A stretch of DNA of 62,000 nucleotides, taken from contig WPIO01000050.1 in assembly GCA_009760855.2 (NCBI GenBank), positions 707,501-769,500 of the forward strand, given 5' to 3'. Below the pieces are notes generated by a model, which saw nothing but the letters and a program-made list of their open reading frames with translations, searched no databases and was not told the origin of the DNA. Source of the DNA: Cristatella mucedo. Its lineage: Eukaryota > Bryozoa > Phylactolaemata > Cristatellidae. How positions within the stretch are numbered: position 1 is the first letter of the stretch; every line of letters begins with the position of its first letter. Position numbers and translations under genes: made by a program. Of this stretch, positions 48,100-59,149 are shown one piece after another.

Positions 48100-48620
48100 T
48101 TCGTGCCCTCAGGTCCTGTATGGACAATACGTTAGCTGTTCCATTCTTCTGCTTAAAGACCGTTGGCGACAGAAGCTTTAGCTCTGCAGGTCCTTGACTG
48201 TGAAGCCCGCTTCCACAATTCTTAGGCAACGACAACTACTCTCCTGCTGCAGACTATGGCTCATCCTTTTCAGTGGTCCTGAGCTGCTACTTCCATACTG
48301 TTCACTACCTCAACTAATCTCCTGCTTCTGCTGTGCCTCCCACTTTCTCTTTGTTGCGTAAGATGAAGTCTGTTGACTACTGAATGCGTACTGAAAGCTG
48401 CTTAGGCTGAGAGTGCACTATAAACAAACTCTCCTGCTTAAAACCCGCATACTCTTTGTGGCTTTGTGGAGTTCCAAACGGAGATACATTACATTACATT
48501 ACAGTACATTACATTACCGAAAGCCGCTTAGGCTGTGATTGAGCCACACAAAACTCTCCCGAGAAACATCCACTTAGTCATTAAGGCTATGTTGTGTTAC
48601 AGGCGGAGATACATTACATT
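48100..48620 (+). mobile_element. LINE family E 3' end with (ATTAC)n tail, tail duplicated
   Basis: This aligns with 23,060-23,400 (GGCGACAGAAGCTTTAGCTC, GACTATGGCTCATCCTTTTC, GTGGCTTTGTGGAG) and ends in ACATTACATTACATTAC near 48,485-48,520. A second tail piece with GAAAGCCGCTTAGGCTGTGA and GGCGGAGATACATTACATT follows to 48,620, so two insertions or a tandem duplication are present. Confidence 0.75.
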
Positions 48621-48957
48621 AGCTCTTGCTATTGCATTCGATTGCATGAGAACGCTAGCACCAATGTAAGTACAATTTCGTCAGTTAAAATGTCATTCAG
48701 TATCGCCGTACTCTCATATCTAATCAAAAAATAGCTTTTCGCACAGGAGTTCTTTCGTTTGGCGGTGGAATGCAGTTGATGGAGATGGATTGAGCTAACG
48801 GTCCAGGCCGCTGCCAGCTTGTTCAGTGGACTTTGTAAATACGCCTGAGCGTAATCGCACGAAATGTTTGACTACAGTTTACATGTAGCATCTGTTAACA
48901 TTCAAAAATATGCGGAGCTTTGCTCAGCTGATTGGTGATAGATTTGAGGCAAACGAC

Positions 48958-50425
48958 AGTGGATGGCTCCGAATAGAATTAGATGGCAGTGGATTCCAGA
49001 GAATTAGAGTCGATAGCAGTAAATAGAAGCAGATCGCAGCGAACATAAATTGATGGCTGCAAATAGAATTGGATCGCGGAGGATAGAAGTGGATCGCGGC
49101 AGATAGCCATGGATCGTGACGGATAGAAATAGATCACCGCGAATAGAAATGGATCGCCGTGGATGGAAGTGGATCGCGGAAGGGAAAAGTGGATCGCGGC
49201 GGAGAAGTACGTCGCTGCGGATAGAAGTAGATCGCATTGGAAAGAAGTGGATTGCAGCGAAAAAAAACGGATTGCCGAAGTAGATTGCAGCAGATTGAAA
49301 TGGATCGCGGCCAACGGAAGTAGGTCGCGGTGGATGGAAGCGGATCGTGGCGAAGGCGAAAATTCCGAGAATAGAAGCAGATTGCAGCGGATAAAAATGG
49401 ATTGTGGCGGATTGAAGGGAACCACAGCATTTAAAATTGGATCCCGGCGGATAGAAGTGGATCGCGGTGGATAAAAGTGGATCGCACCGGATAGAAGTGG
49501 ATCACGGTGGATATAAGTGGATCGCACTGGATAGAAGTGGATCGCCGTGGATAAAAGTGGATCGCACCGGATAGAAGTGGATCGCGGTGGATAAAAGTGG
49601 ATCGCACCGGATAGAAGTGGATTGCGGTGGATAAAAGTGGATCGCACCGGATAGAAGTGGATCGCGGTGGATAAAAGAGGATCGCACCGGATAGAAGTGG
49701 ATCACGGTGGATAAAAGTGGATCGCACCGGATATAAGTGGATCGCGGTGGATAAAAGTGGATCGCACCGGATAGAAGTGGATCGCGGTGGATAAAAGTGG
49801 ATCGCACCGGATAGAAGTGGATCGCGGTGGATAAAAGTGGATCGCACCGGATAGAAGTGAATCGCGGTGGATAAAAGTATATCGCACCGGAGATCGCGGT
49901 GGATAAAAGTGGATCGCACCGGATAGAAGTGGATCACACTGGATAGAAGTGGATCACACCGAATAGAAGTGGATCGCGGTGGATAAAAGTGGATCGCACC
50001 GGATAGAAGTGGATCGCACCGGATAGAAGTGGATCGCGGCGGACGATGTGGATCACGGCGGATAGAAGTGGATTGCTGCAGATATAAGTGCATCGTGGTG
50101 GATAGAAATTAGATTGCCACGCATAAAAGTGGACTGCGGCAGGTAGAAAAGGGTCACGGTGGATGGAAATGTATCGCTTCCAATGAAAGTGGATCGCGGC
50201 AAACAGCATTGGGTGGCGCCGGATAGAAGTGGATCGAGACGGATGGAAGTGGGTTAAGGTGGAGAAGAAAATCGCGGCGGATTGAAGTATATCGTGATAG
50301 TTAGAACTGGATAGCGGCGAATAAAAGTGGATAGCAGCTGATTAAATCGAATTGAGGTGGATAAAATTGGATCGTTATTTTATGAAAATGGATCGCTGCA
50401 GATGGAAGTAGATCGTGGTGAATTT
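48958..50425. repeat. 20-bp minisatellite array 3, with 40-bp higher-order core
   Basis: At the edges (48,958-49,440 and 50,040-50,425) single 20-bp units of the GAAGTGGATCGCGGCGGATA type are diverged. The core 49,440-50,040 is a regular 40-bp dimer, GTGGATCGCGGTGGATAAAA plus GTGGATCGCACCGGATAGAA, repeated about 15 times with few changes. Several overlapping minus-strand frames stay open across the core (for example RSTSIRCDPLLS). They read the same repeat in different phases and are not genes. Confidence 0.95.
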
Positions 50426-50639
50426 GCTCGCATTCTTGAAGCTGAGTGAGCGTATGAACAACGACATAAAATTTAGTGGATATGCAAAATCAGAATTGAT
50501 TGATGTCTGCTTGAATTTGAGTTCGGCAACGCGAACGGGCTGTCGAGTTTAGCCCAATTAGAGCGGATCATGGGAGATTGCGGCAAATTCGTCCATCCCA
50601 TCAGTAACAGGGGGTCATTCGCGGTACGAAGCTCTGCGG

Positions 50640-50740
50640 GCCTTAGGGCTCGTCTGCCCTATTTCGTAGCAGCCAATCATCGCGCGCCGCTCGCTTCCCT
50701 CGTTTCATCAGCCTGCTCTTCCGTACGCTTTCGCCCCTGA
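50640..50740. promoter_or_regulatory. Conserved CCAAT-containing block of U5
   Basis: CTCGTCTGCCCTATTTCGTA followed by GCAGCCAATCATC recurs at 8,308-8,335 and 30,265-30,295, and in part at 28,220-28,240. CCAAT is kept in all four. A CCAAT box is a known promoter element, but its function here is only a suggestion from conservation and the GC-rich context. Confidence 0.3.
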
Positions 50741-50864
50741 GATTTGCGGCGCCGGCAGTTTCCGCGGTGGCAACGGCGACAGAGAAAAGCGGTCTCCTTT
50801 GCGGAACTTAATTGGCCACCCCAGCAGAGCCTTGGCCTCGGAAGGCGGCGTGGTGGTATCGCTC

Positions 50865-50957
50865 CTCCAAGCTTCATGCATCGCTGCAGGGCTGGCCGCC
50901 ATGCCCAAGGCGTGCCGCTGCTGCTCGGACGCTGTGCCAAGAGAATTCAGTCGTCGG
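50865..50957 (-). other. Conserved GC-rich island Z, copy in U5
   Basis: The minus strand after CAGCGCAG reads, in one frame, LNSLGTASEQQRHALGMAAS and PAAMHEAWR. It is 4 nt shorter than the copies in U2 and U3, and the frame is not shared throughout. It may be the least damaged copy of an exon, but that is uncertain. Confidence 0.35.
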
Positions 50958-51277
50958 CTGCGCTGAACGTACGCCCTTTCTGTATTCGTCGTGCGATCAG
51001 CGAAAAGCAGGTAAAGCGGCAAACGGCGACGACAGCCAGCGCCGGCTCAGACTGCCCGCGACCTCGAATCGACAAGCAAGCGGGCGCTAAGCTGCAGTGG
51101 TCGAGACGAGAGGTCGATGGCAGCTGACCGGAAAGGCAGCTCAGCCGGGCGCTTCCAGCGGCCAGATGCTGTCGAGTGGCGGCACCGCGATCGCAGCGAA
51201 TCCTGTTCCACGGGATACTGGGTCGACGTCTACGTCGGCGGGACGGCGGCTCCGATGGCAGCCGCGGGGCGAGCTTC

Positions 51278-51543
51278 CGCCAGTCGATACGACTCAGACA
51301 GGAGTGCACAGGCGACGAAGTGGACGCTGCGAGCGACCTCGTGCTCGGCCAGCGAGCAGGAGGACAGAGCCTCGCCACCGCCGCTGCCGCCGCCGCCGCT
51401 GCGGATGCCGCCGCTGCGGATGCGCTGCACGTAGTTCCCGAGGCTTTCGAGCAGTTTTCTGATGCAGCTGCTCAGCCCCAGACGTCCGGCGTGGCGACAC
51501 AAACTCAGCTCAGCGTAGCGAATTGTCAACTCCGTGGCCTGCA
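51278..51543 (-). CDS. Segment Y, copy C: unknown conserved coding-like segment
   Basis: I do not recognise this protein. The minus-strand frame opens with ATGCAG (MQATELTIRYAEL) or, if spliced, after the same CAG. It then has LSSC, SLGNYVQRI, a Gly/Ser-Arg-rich insertion made by in-frame GGC/CGC repeats, SCSLAEHEVARSVHFV and ESYRLAEARP, and stays open for about 137 codons. Third positions are mostly G or C. Compared with copy B, the differences in the best-conserved part fall mainly at third positions. Copy C has no stop or frameshift where A and B are damaged, so if any copy is expressed it is this one. No full gene model can be drawn: neighbouring exons are guesses and no similarity search was possible. 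Confidence 0.45.
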
Positions 51544-51639
51544 TGGTGTGCATTTTAGCTTGACTGTGGCCGCGTCGCAAGTACGACGAAAGGCGCCGCG
51601 CAGCAATATGATAATAACATCGTTGCATGGATAGAATAC

Positions 51640-51858
51640 ACAATAATATGATATCTTATATACAATATAATAATATATATATAATATTATATTGTTGTAA
51701 TGATAGAGTTGGAGAGACCATTGACACGGAGTTGGAGAGGCATTTGACAGAGCGACAGACAGGCAGCCGTGTAGTAACTGCCAGGAAGGCAGATAACAGA
51801 CAGTGGCCGATGAGAGCTGAAGAGGCTGGCAGTCGGCAAGAACTAGAAAGACTGTGAT
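51640..51858. repeat. AT-rich then purine-rich part of U5
   Basis: An (ATATAATA)-like run at 51,640-51,700 is followed by sequence equivalent to 31,200-31,370 and 39,720-39,880. No gene. Confidence 0.7.
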
Positions 51859-52041
51859 ATAATAATAATAATAAATCCTAGCTGATTAAACAGCCTCTTT
51901 TTGTATAGCGACAGAAGAGCCTTTATGGCTGTCACCACCGCTTGCAGTGGCGATAAAGAATCACCCACCGCAGGAATCGAACCCATGACCTCGTGACGGA
52001 GGTCGTGAAAGCAACCGCCTTACCTAGTGTGCCATCACGGC
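51859..52041 (-). mobile_element. tRNA-derived SINE type 1, copy 6
   Basis: Complete body with an (AAT)n tail. The palindrome core is altered (CGTCAC in the element's orientation). The empty site is visible at 31,365-31,395 and 39,875-39,895 (AGAAAGACTGCGGCATAATG, then GAGAGACAGACAG), so this copy entered U5 alone. Confidence 0.92.
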
Positions 52042-52700
52042 GAGAGACAGACAGACAAGAAAGACAGGCAGACAGAGCTCACGTGAGAGCCGGACGCAAT
52101 AAGGGTCGGCGAGAGTGAAACGAAGCGATAGAGAGAAAAGACGGTCGCTGTCAGTCGAATTTTAGAGCTTCTTCGAGGTCTTTTGAAGACTTCACGACGT
52201 CAACATGATGATTTCTCTCTAGCCCGCCCACGTAGACAGGCCGCGGACAGTGCAGAGTAGGGCAGGACAGACGTGAAAGTGAAGCGACCCGGCAGAATCG
52301 CTAGTTGCCACCACGCGTTCCTGCCGAGCCACGTGTCCCTTCGCGGAGCGGTTCTCTGCCTAGCGCCATCGAAAGAGGACTGCCTGTGCCGCTCCGCGTT
52401 CATTTCAGCAGGCAGCCAGCCTGCTCGGCGGCGAGAAACGTGGCAGGCGAAGGCTCCACCGCCACTTCAGGGAGTTATAACGGATATGGAAGAGCCGGGA
52501 GAGGCAGAGTCAGAACGTTGGATTTAGACAGGGGGAAAGTCGGAGCACTGAGTCCTGGGATGCTGGTCTGTGGGCATTGCCGCCAGGGCACCACGTGATA
52601 GCTCCGTCTTAATGCTTGCGGTATTTGCAGCTGAAAACACATTTCACCGAGCGGCGACTGCTGTGCGCCCGCCCGGGCAGGAGCTGGAGCTCTCGCCTAC

Positions 52701-52775
52701 CTGCGGTGGCTCTGTGAGCGGCCGGCACTCTTCGCTCGGTCGAAGGACGCGGTCGGACAGTCCGCCCGTGGCATT
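52701..52775 (-). other. Candidate 75-nt exon X, copy in U5
   Basis: On the minus strand it is preceded by CCGCTTTCAG, a good acceptor with a short pyrimidine run, and ends CCGCAG|GTAGGC, a good donor. The length is exactly 25 codons. One frame reads NATGGLSDRVLRPSEECRPL. It lies about 1.2 kb upstream, in minus-strand sense, of segment Y, and the U4 pair X-Y has the same order. The product is unknown. Confidence 0.35.
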
Positions 52776-52932
52776 CTGAAAGCGGCAAAGCGAGCCAAGA
52801 TTTAAGTTTGGCACGGCCTCTGCCGCGGTGTTAGTTCACCGAGCGAGCGAACGCACGCCTGCCGGATGGCGGATGAGTCGGACGGATGGAACCAGAGCGA
52901 TCGCTCGAACGTCGCCGGCGGCGGCGGCTCAC

Positions 52933-53065
52933 CGCCATGCACCGCATCGCCTGGCTGCAGTCTCTGTACGCCACGTCGACCAGTGCGAACATCTGAGCGC
53001 GTTGGCTGCGACATCTGGCGCCCGCGACGAGCAGCGTCCAGATGACGCAGACGATTCTCACCGAG
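52933..53065 (-). other. Candidate exon W with hydrophobic segment
   Basis: The 133-nt minus-strand segment follows GCGCCGCAG and ends ATGGCG|GTGAGC, a good donor. The frame with very high third-position GC reads SVRIVCVIWTLLVAGARC, which is hydrophobic enough for a membrane segment or signal anchor, then QRAQMFALVDVAYRDC. Only one copy exists in the window (the U1 copy would lie off the left edge), so no comparison is possible. Codon composition alone is weak evidence in GC-rich DNA. Confidence 0.3.
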
Positions 53066-53199
53066 CTGCGGCGCGTGTTGACGAGGCGACACGTCGGAAC
53101 TAGGAAAAGCAAGACCGCCCGCGAAGACGCGATGCACGCTGCCCCCGGTGGCAGTTGGCTGCGGCGACAGATCGAAGCTAGTCAATCGGTTGACGATCG

Positions 53200-54850
53200 A
53201 GCGGTTGGCGGCAGCCACCGACTATGGCCGCCGCTGGGAAAAGGCAGCCTTGCTTTTGTCGGTCGTGCAGTGCCCGCTTTCGCTCTAAAGGCGAGATTGC
53301 AACGGCTGCGACGAGGTCGAGAGAGGAGTGAGGTGAGGAGCCCAGCATCATGCGTTCCTCAACTTACTCATCATTTAGCCGAATGGCAGGACGAACCCTC
53401 TATTGGCACAACTAGAGACACTATAGATACTACACGTATAGATAGTCCAATATATAATCGGTATTTATAACGCTGAGGACACTGAGGCACGCGTTTGCCG
53501 TCCCAGGTGGTTCGCCGTGCGCCGGACGGTAGGGGCCCAAGGAAACGGCTAGTATACTTATGCCATTGTGGGAGCTTCGCGCCCCTGGTGGTCGCCTCCT
53601 TCCGCCGTGTCCGTGTCTTTAGTCTCGAGTCCCTCTCTGACGGCAATCGGTTAGATGAGCGGTCTTGTCATGGCTCCTTCTTTTAATTTTTACGCCTCGT
53701 CATTGCAGACGATTTTAAACTCAGTGCACTCATTGGCTAGGGTGAAGCCTCTTTTTCAAATAAGCCAAGGTCAAGGTCACATCGTCAAAGGAGCTGCTGG
53801 AAATCGCTCTTTGGTGCGTAAAATAAAACGCTCCAGCAGTTTATATCCCCAAGGAACTTCCGGAAACAAATCCTTATATAATTCCATTATTAGCTGATTT
53901 TTAAATGTTTTAATTAGCTAGAAGAAAACGCGAAATACTAACGTCAACTGTTCTAGCTTTTAGCAGGTCATTAAGCTTCAAGGCAGATGCAGCATTACTT
54001 TGGTATTACTATATGCTTGTGACTCAAGAGCATCGATAGGCATACTTAGGTCAGAATTTCACCCTTAGATTCAAATCTTGCCGGCAGGTAAACAATTCAC
54101 TTCTCAATATGGCTCTCTGTCACAACTTTGCTTCGAATTATTGATAGCAAAAGTGCAAGACGGCAAAGTCTTTAAGATGCGGAACAGCTTCAAAATGCAC
54201 TGTCCAGCCAAAGCTGCTTTAAAGGTTTTTCATTTGTTTTTACTTGTTTTGTTGATAAGATAAACCAATTTTCGACTTGTGGTTGTATGTAACAATAATA
54301 TTAGTAATATGAAATTTCTATACCGATCTCAGATAATTAAATCTCTCTAAGCACTTTTCACGTGCTGTGTAACTATATACGCAAAATCCGTCAACAAGTA
54401 GTAGCTGCTTTTTCAATACTTCATTTGTGATCGCTTCCCGGGAGAACAGTGGAGTCGAATACTAAAATTCTGAGACTAACAAATATCTCTCGTTTTGGAT
54501 TTTTCTGATCATTGGTGCGAGTGCAGCCGAATCGAATATCAAGATCCTGAGATTAGCGACTATCTCTTGTGGCTTATCGTTGCAACAAGGCCCCGATTTT
54601 TCTGCCAGGTTTTGGATAACACAGGATCAGCAGAGACGGTTGTCATCGCAATCGAATAATCACCAATTCATGCGAAAGTCTGACTTTTTGCTGTGGCTCA
54701 GAGCTCACGCTATGTCTATGCCATTTGCGGCCCAGTGCTTTATTTCACTGGAAGGAGAGCTGTTTTCTTAACCCTGAGCTGTCACTCTCTCGAAGCCAAG
54801 CGACTAACTGATAGAAGATACGAGTAGCTCATGCAACTCTGAATTAAGCC
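53200..54850. repeat. Conserved GC-rich block and AT-rich spacer of U5 (no gene)
   Basis: Positions 53,200-53,410 and 53,480-53,900 match 1-240 and 405-820. The frame beginning PSERDSRLK on the minus strand is open in both U1 and U5, but the differences are spread evenly over codon positions. I therefore regard it as conserved non-coding DNA or recent duplication. Positions 53,955-54,850 match U3. Confidence 0.65.
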
Positions 54851-54879
54851 CTGGTAGACATATCAACACAGAGACACGG

Positions 54880-55263
54880 CAACAGAGGCAGGGAGAGTGA
54901 CAGAGGCATGATCAGTGGCAGGGGACACGGGCAGAGACAGAGACCTTGGCATATGGGGCGACTGAGACACGGAGGCAGGTGCAGATATGAAGAAGCATAT
55001 GTACAGAGAGAGGTAGTTGCAAAGACAGAGACTGAGTCAGGTCTATAACTCAGACAGAGAAGAATAAATAGACAGAAGCAGTGACACACAGAGACAGATC
55101 CGAATGAGGCAGAGACACGACGGCAGAGGGAGAAGGTAGAGACTTAGACAATAATGGCCAATAATGAAGACTGGAACAGAGTTAAAACAGAGATAGCGAA
55201 AAAATGAAATACAATAAAAGTCAAAGAGAGAGATAGAGATATAGGTTGCAAGACCGATATGAA

Positions 55264-55313
<50 letters not shown>

Positions 55314-55444
55314 AGAGAGAGATAAAGATAGAAACAGACAAAGAGAGAGGCGGAGAGAGAGAGTGAGAGAAAAAAGAAGAGAGACAGAGCTACAGAGAGA
55401 CAGAGCTAGAGAGAGAGACGGAGATGAGAGGCGCAGAAGGGCAC

Positions 55445-55505
<61 letters not shown>

Positions 55506-55975
55506 GACAGAGAGAGACAGACAGACAGAGACAGAGAGACAGACAGACAGACAGACAGAGACATAGACAGAGAGAGACAGAGAGAGACAGAGAGAGACAG
55601 AGAGAGACAGAGAGAGACAGAGAGAGACAGAGAGAGACAATAGAGACAGAGAGAGACAGAGAGAGAGACAGAGAGAGACAGAGAGAGACAGAGAGAGACA
55701 ATAGAGACAGAGAGAGACAATAGAGACAGAGAGAGACAGAGAGAGAGACAGAGAGAGACAGAGAGAGACAGAGAGAGACAGAGAGAGAGACAGAGAGAGA
55801 CAGAGAGAGACAGAGAGAGACAGAGAGAGAGACAGAGAGAGACAGAGAGAGACAGAGAGACATACACACAGAGAAAAACAGAATGACGGACAAAGAGAGA
55901 CAACAAGAGAGACAGAAAGAGACAGAGAGACGTGAGACAGAGATCGCGAGAGAGAATTCTAGAATGACACGACCA
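54880..55975. repeat. GACAGAGA-type purine tract of U5
   Basis: Degenerate sequence to 55,260 is followed by an (AT)n run at 55,274-55,310 and then about 650 bases of GAGAGACA words, many as the 10-bp unit GACAGAGAGA. It occupies the place of the ACAGCCAG array in U1 and of the GA tracts in U2 and U3. Confidence 0.95.
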
Positions 55976-56029
55976 GAGGAAGAGTGGAAGCGGAGGGAGC
56001 GCACTACCAAGAAATCGCGTAGCAAGCGA

Positions 56030-56450
56030 TCGGAAGTCTTCCCAAAGAATGCGGTCTCGTGGGACCAGGAGCACTTTAAACGACCGCGGCCCAGGCCACC
56101 GCCGGGCATTGTGCAAAATCATGGCATCGTAGGCGTTCAACCCGGCGCCGGTTTCCCCTCCCGATCAGGGCCCACCGGAGGACAGCACAATTTCCACTTT
56201 TCCAAGAAGAGCTGGCATCTTGTCTGCATTAAGACCGGCCGAGGCGCAGCACATGCTATACAAAAGCTTCCTTCACCGATTCCAGAATTCCTGACAGAAA
56301 TTGGCCAGAAATACAGAGCTCCTGCTAGCGGTCAGCCGACGCAAGACGAATATTGGAGAATGCTGAACCTCGCATCGTGGCTAGCTACTCGTAGGTGCAG
56401 CACCAACGCAGGTCTTTCCGTCAGTAAGCAAAGAGCGCCCATACATTAAC
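56030..56450. repeat. Unit end block, copy in U5
   Basis: ATGCGGTCTCGTGGGACCAG, CGGCCCAGGCCACCGCCGGG and TTGTGCAAAATCATGGC match the three other end blocks. A plus-strand frame of 188 codons crosses it from the purine tract, but the other copies do not keep it. Confidence 0.75.
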
Positions 56451-56469
56451 ATCCCGTCCTCGACGTCAC

Positions 56470-57790
56470 AGCAGTGCTGAATCTGTGCAGTTATTAGCTG
56501 TATAATCTTGGAGAAATAATGTCTTGAGGTCTGTTTTTGCCTTTCTATTTATTGGCCTGTCAGAGCCTTATTAAAAGACACGTGGATGACATCTGATCAG
56601 AATGACATACTTACGAAGTCTGTAATTCTGGGCGGCAGAAAATCTATGCATCTTAGAAGAAGGCTAATAGTCTTCAAAGATCATAAAATGAAAAATTAAA
56701 GATAAGATTATTGGCTGAGGGTTTTATGGTGAATACTGAGGTGTTGGAAGAAATTAAGGGACAGGAGCACCATGATTCCTTGCAACACACCGAGCTGGTT
56801 TGGTACAGTGGTTAAGGTGCTCGCCCCGACTAAGGTAGGTGTCGTGGGCTCGAGCCCCGAGGTGTATGTGAAGCGCCTGAATACAGATTAAGTTCTCTTG
56901 GGAAACTATACAAATGACTAATGATTATAGCTACAGTATAGTCCAGGGGGTTTTTTCATGGAAAAATAAGTCAAGTTGGGATGTTACACAGATTTTAGGG
57001 AAGCGATCTGCTAGATCGTTGAAGGATCGCTAGCTAAATTGCTGACATGGAGTGTTAATGGAGAATATGGATAGTCGGCATCACAATCTTTCAACTGCGC
57101 ATCGGTGATTCAACTAAGCTTTAATAGAAGGTGGCCTTAGCACTGCTAGCATGAGTTGGTATTCTTTACAATAATCCTCGTAGTCCTGTCGATGGATGGA
57201 ATCAGTCTTGGTCTAAAAGATCCAAATCAAAGAGCTACTTGTTTTATCGGGGGCCGACAGATTAATGCTAGCAAGTGTAGTCTAAGTTCCAACGGAGGAT
57301 CTGTGCAATAGAGGATTTGCATTCAGATGTCATCTTTCCCCTAGGGATCTGTGTGGCAAGGGCTTTTGCTACATTTACATTATTATTGCAAAGATTTGTG
57401 CCTCGCAAATCTCTGACGCAGGGAGATATGTACCATGGGATTCTCTCCAGCAGGAGTACGTGGGTCACCACATGTCGCTGACGCATGAACAAACTTACTC
57501 AACTCGGTTCATTTATGAACTCTCGAACTTGAAATAATATTGTATCGCCGGGATAGAATATTCGGCTCCATGCGCATTTGAGAATCATAGCAATCGTTGC
57601 TGCATTGTCACGCTTTCAAGCAGTTGAATTGAAGGTACTTGCAGGACGGCAGGTCTGGGTTTTTAGGGTTGCCGTGGACTTCAGAGGAATAATTTCATCC
57701 ACAGGCAGTATCTGAGGTAGTAAATAGCCATTTAATAAAAAAAATCAGACAGAGCTGGGCTCAAGAATCATCGGATAGGTGCACGCCATT
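56470..57790 (-). mobile_element. LINE family C remnant beside U5
   Basis: This aligns with 12,580-13,960 (GAAGGATCGCTAG, GTAATGGAG-ATGT-GACA, TTGGTATTCT-TGCA) and with 36,820-37,390. It is interrupted by a SINE at 56,790-56,930. No open frame survives. Confidence 0.62.
56790..56930 (+). mobile_element. tRNA-derived SINE type 2, plus strand
   Basis: Box A TGGTACAGTGG is at 56,801-56,811 and box B GGCTCGAGCCC at 56,847-56,857. The tail GAAGCGCCTGAATACAGATT continues with AAGTTCTCTTGGG. It is absent from the equivalent LINE C segment at 12,840-12,860. Confidence 0.9.
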
Positions 57791-57799
57791 TTTCCTTGT

Positions 57800-58720
57800 G
57801 ATGAAGTCATTAATTTCAACAAACGCTCAGGCTATTAAATTTTCACCTTCGCATTTCTGTCACTGCAAAGAAAAAGTGCTGCACCACAAACTTCGAAGAA
57901 ACTGTAGCAGAAAATAGGGCAATCTTAGAAGCGGCATTTCGAAGTCAGCGAGAAGCCAAAGATTTGAAATTTGAGAGCTTTCAATTCTAAAGAAAAAAAC
58001 ACGACCAAATCTGGGCATAACTAGAATCACCCAATGATGCCATGCGTCACTGGTATATAAAAAGTGCAACTCATTTACATAGCATCCCCGGGAGAACTTA
58101 ATTTGTATTCAGGCGCTTCGCATATGCCTCGGGGCTCGATCCAACAACCTCAGCCAGAACTTGGTCGGGCGAGAACCTTAATCTCTGGACCAAACCAGCT
58201 CGGCAATATCGGGTTGTTATGGAATTGCACTGCTATGGTTGAGGTAATGTCTCAGTGGAAGAATTCAAAGCGTTGATGTCAGAGGGCAACTGTTGTCTGA
58301 GGAGCATATTAAATACATGAAACTTTAGGGATGTATGCTTGGCTCACTTCTTTTTGAAGTCCATAATTATCCTCTATCACATACAAAACCAAGAGCAATA
58401 TAAGCAGACTAGTTGTTATGCAGATGAATGTCCGAGGAAGCAATTTTAATTGTAATTGAAATACGCAAATGTAATTTTCTTCCTCCAAACCTTCTGGCAC
58501 GGAAGACGCTCTCAGCTCTCTTGCTGATTGCTGACATTCGCACGCTGCTGGAAAGAACCACAGTCTGGTTCCTGCAGAGCCCGAGCTTCCGTTGTCAACG
58601 GTTGTTAAACGAAAGATTTGAACAACTCATTACTGTCCATAGAGATTGTGAGGGCGAGGGAAGGCTTAAACTAGCATGGCAGTTCACCGCGATAAAAAGG
58701 AGTTAAGCCTTGGCAGGCCT
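57800..58720 (+). mobile_element. LINE family D, RT fragment, second copy
   Basis: This aligns with 37,800-38,260 (CATGCGTCACTNNTAT, TTCAAAGCGTTGATG). The active site at 58,419-58,430 reads YADE. It is interrupted by the SINE at 58,060-58,205. The open stretch at 58,428-58,706 has no motif I know and overlaps the aligned LINE region. Confidence 0.55.
58060..58205 (-). mobile_element. tRNA-derived SINE type 2, minus strand
   Basis: Reversed box B (GGGCTCGATCC) and tail (CATATGCCTCGGGGCTCG-TC; AGGCGCTTCGCATATG) are clear. Box A has decayed. It splits the LINE D sequence that is continuous near 37,820-37,880. Confidence 0.85.
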
Positions 58721-59149
58721 TACGGATATAAGAATTATGCCAAGTATCTGCCGCTCAGCCGGGAGATTTTGCAGGTCGTTCAACACAGGCGACACGTGGC
58801 TCTACATCTGGAATTTTTCAAACCAACAGTGCAGCAATGGTAAATGCAGTGGTCTAGCCTAAACGAAACCAGAGAACTATTTAAGTTTGTGTTTGTATGC
58901 TACTGCGGCAGATTCTCTGTAGTCTTAGACAAGGATCAGACGTGATGGCTAGCTTCGGACTCCTCTTAATAAAACTTTCAAAAGTCAAGCCATGATCGAA
59001 TAGTAAACTGAAGTTTAGAGCACGTGGTGACGGTCACGCAAAAATATCGAAAATTAAAAAGGCAAAGGATCCTAGTCCAACCAAACGCTTTTCATATGAG
59101 CACGAGTTTGGTTTCACCGTCGCTTATTTTTTGGAAATTCACCGACATA
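58721..59149. other. No gene recognised
   Basis: AT-rich sequence without a second copy in the window and without a usable reading frame. Confidence 0.45.

Larger units (their letters stand above)
48620..56450. repeat. Composite repeat unit U5 (most complete copy)
   Basis: The order is: left flank (48,690-48,955), minisatellite array 3, right flank with TGAATTTGCTCGCATTCTT, CCAAT block (50,640-50,740), islands Z, Y, X and W (50.86-53.07 kb), a GC-rich block shared with U1 (53,200-53,660), AT-rich spacer (53,660-54,850), purine microsatellite (54,880-55,975), and end block (56,030-56,450). It serves as the reference for the other copies. All exon-like segments are on the minus strand, so a transcript would run right to left with the minisatellite downstream or in an intron. 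Confidence 0.78.

Noticed and set aside
48979-50209. Several long overlapping minus-strand frames (RSTSIRCDPLLS repeats)
   Set aside because: They read the 20/40-bp minisatellite in different phases at once. A stop-free repeat unit gives this automatically.
50865-50957. Island Z as a protein-coding exon
   Set aside because: Three copies of 97, 97 and 93 nt carry indels that change the frame, so no single frame is shared. It is kept only as a conserved island.
51100-51640. Plus-strand GC-rich frames (152, 121 and 105 codons) over segment Y
   Set aside because: They are antisense shadows. Differences between the three copies do not favour third positions in these frames, and similar shadows occur at 39,247-39,804.
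52828-53470. Plus-strand frames of 91 and 142 codons over island W and the following GC-rich block
   Set aside because: GC-rich DNA has few stops. No motif is present and there is no conservation with U1 in these frames.
55390-56140. Two Ser/Leu-rich minus-strand frames of about 240 codons
   Set aside because: They are the complement of the GACAGAGA tract, and two overlapping frames are equally open. The same applies at 1,249-2,089, 10,170-10,604, 33,796-34,257, 34,397-34,923 and 40,307-41,157.
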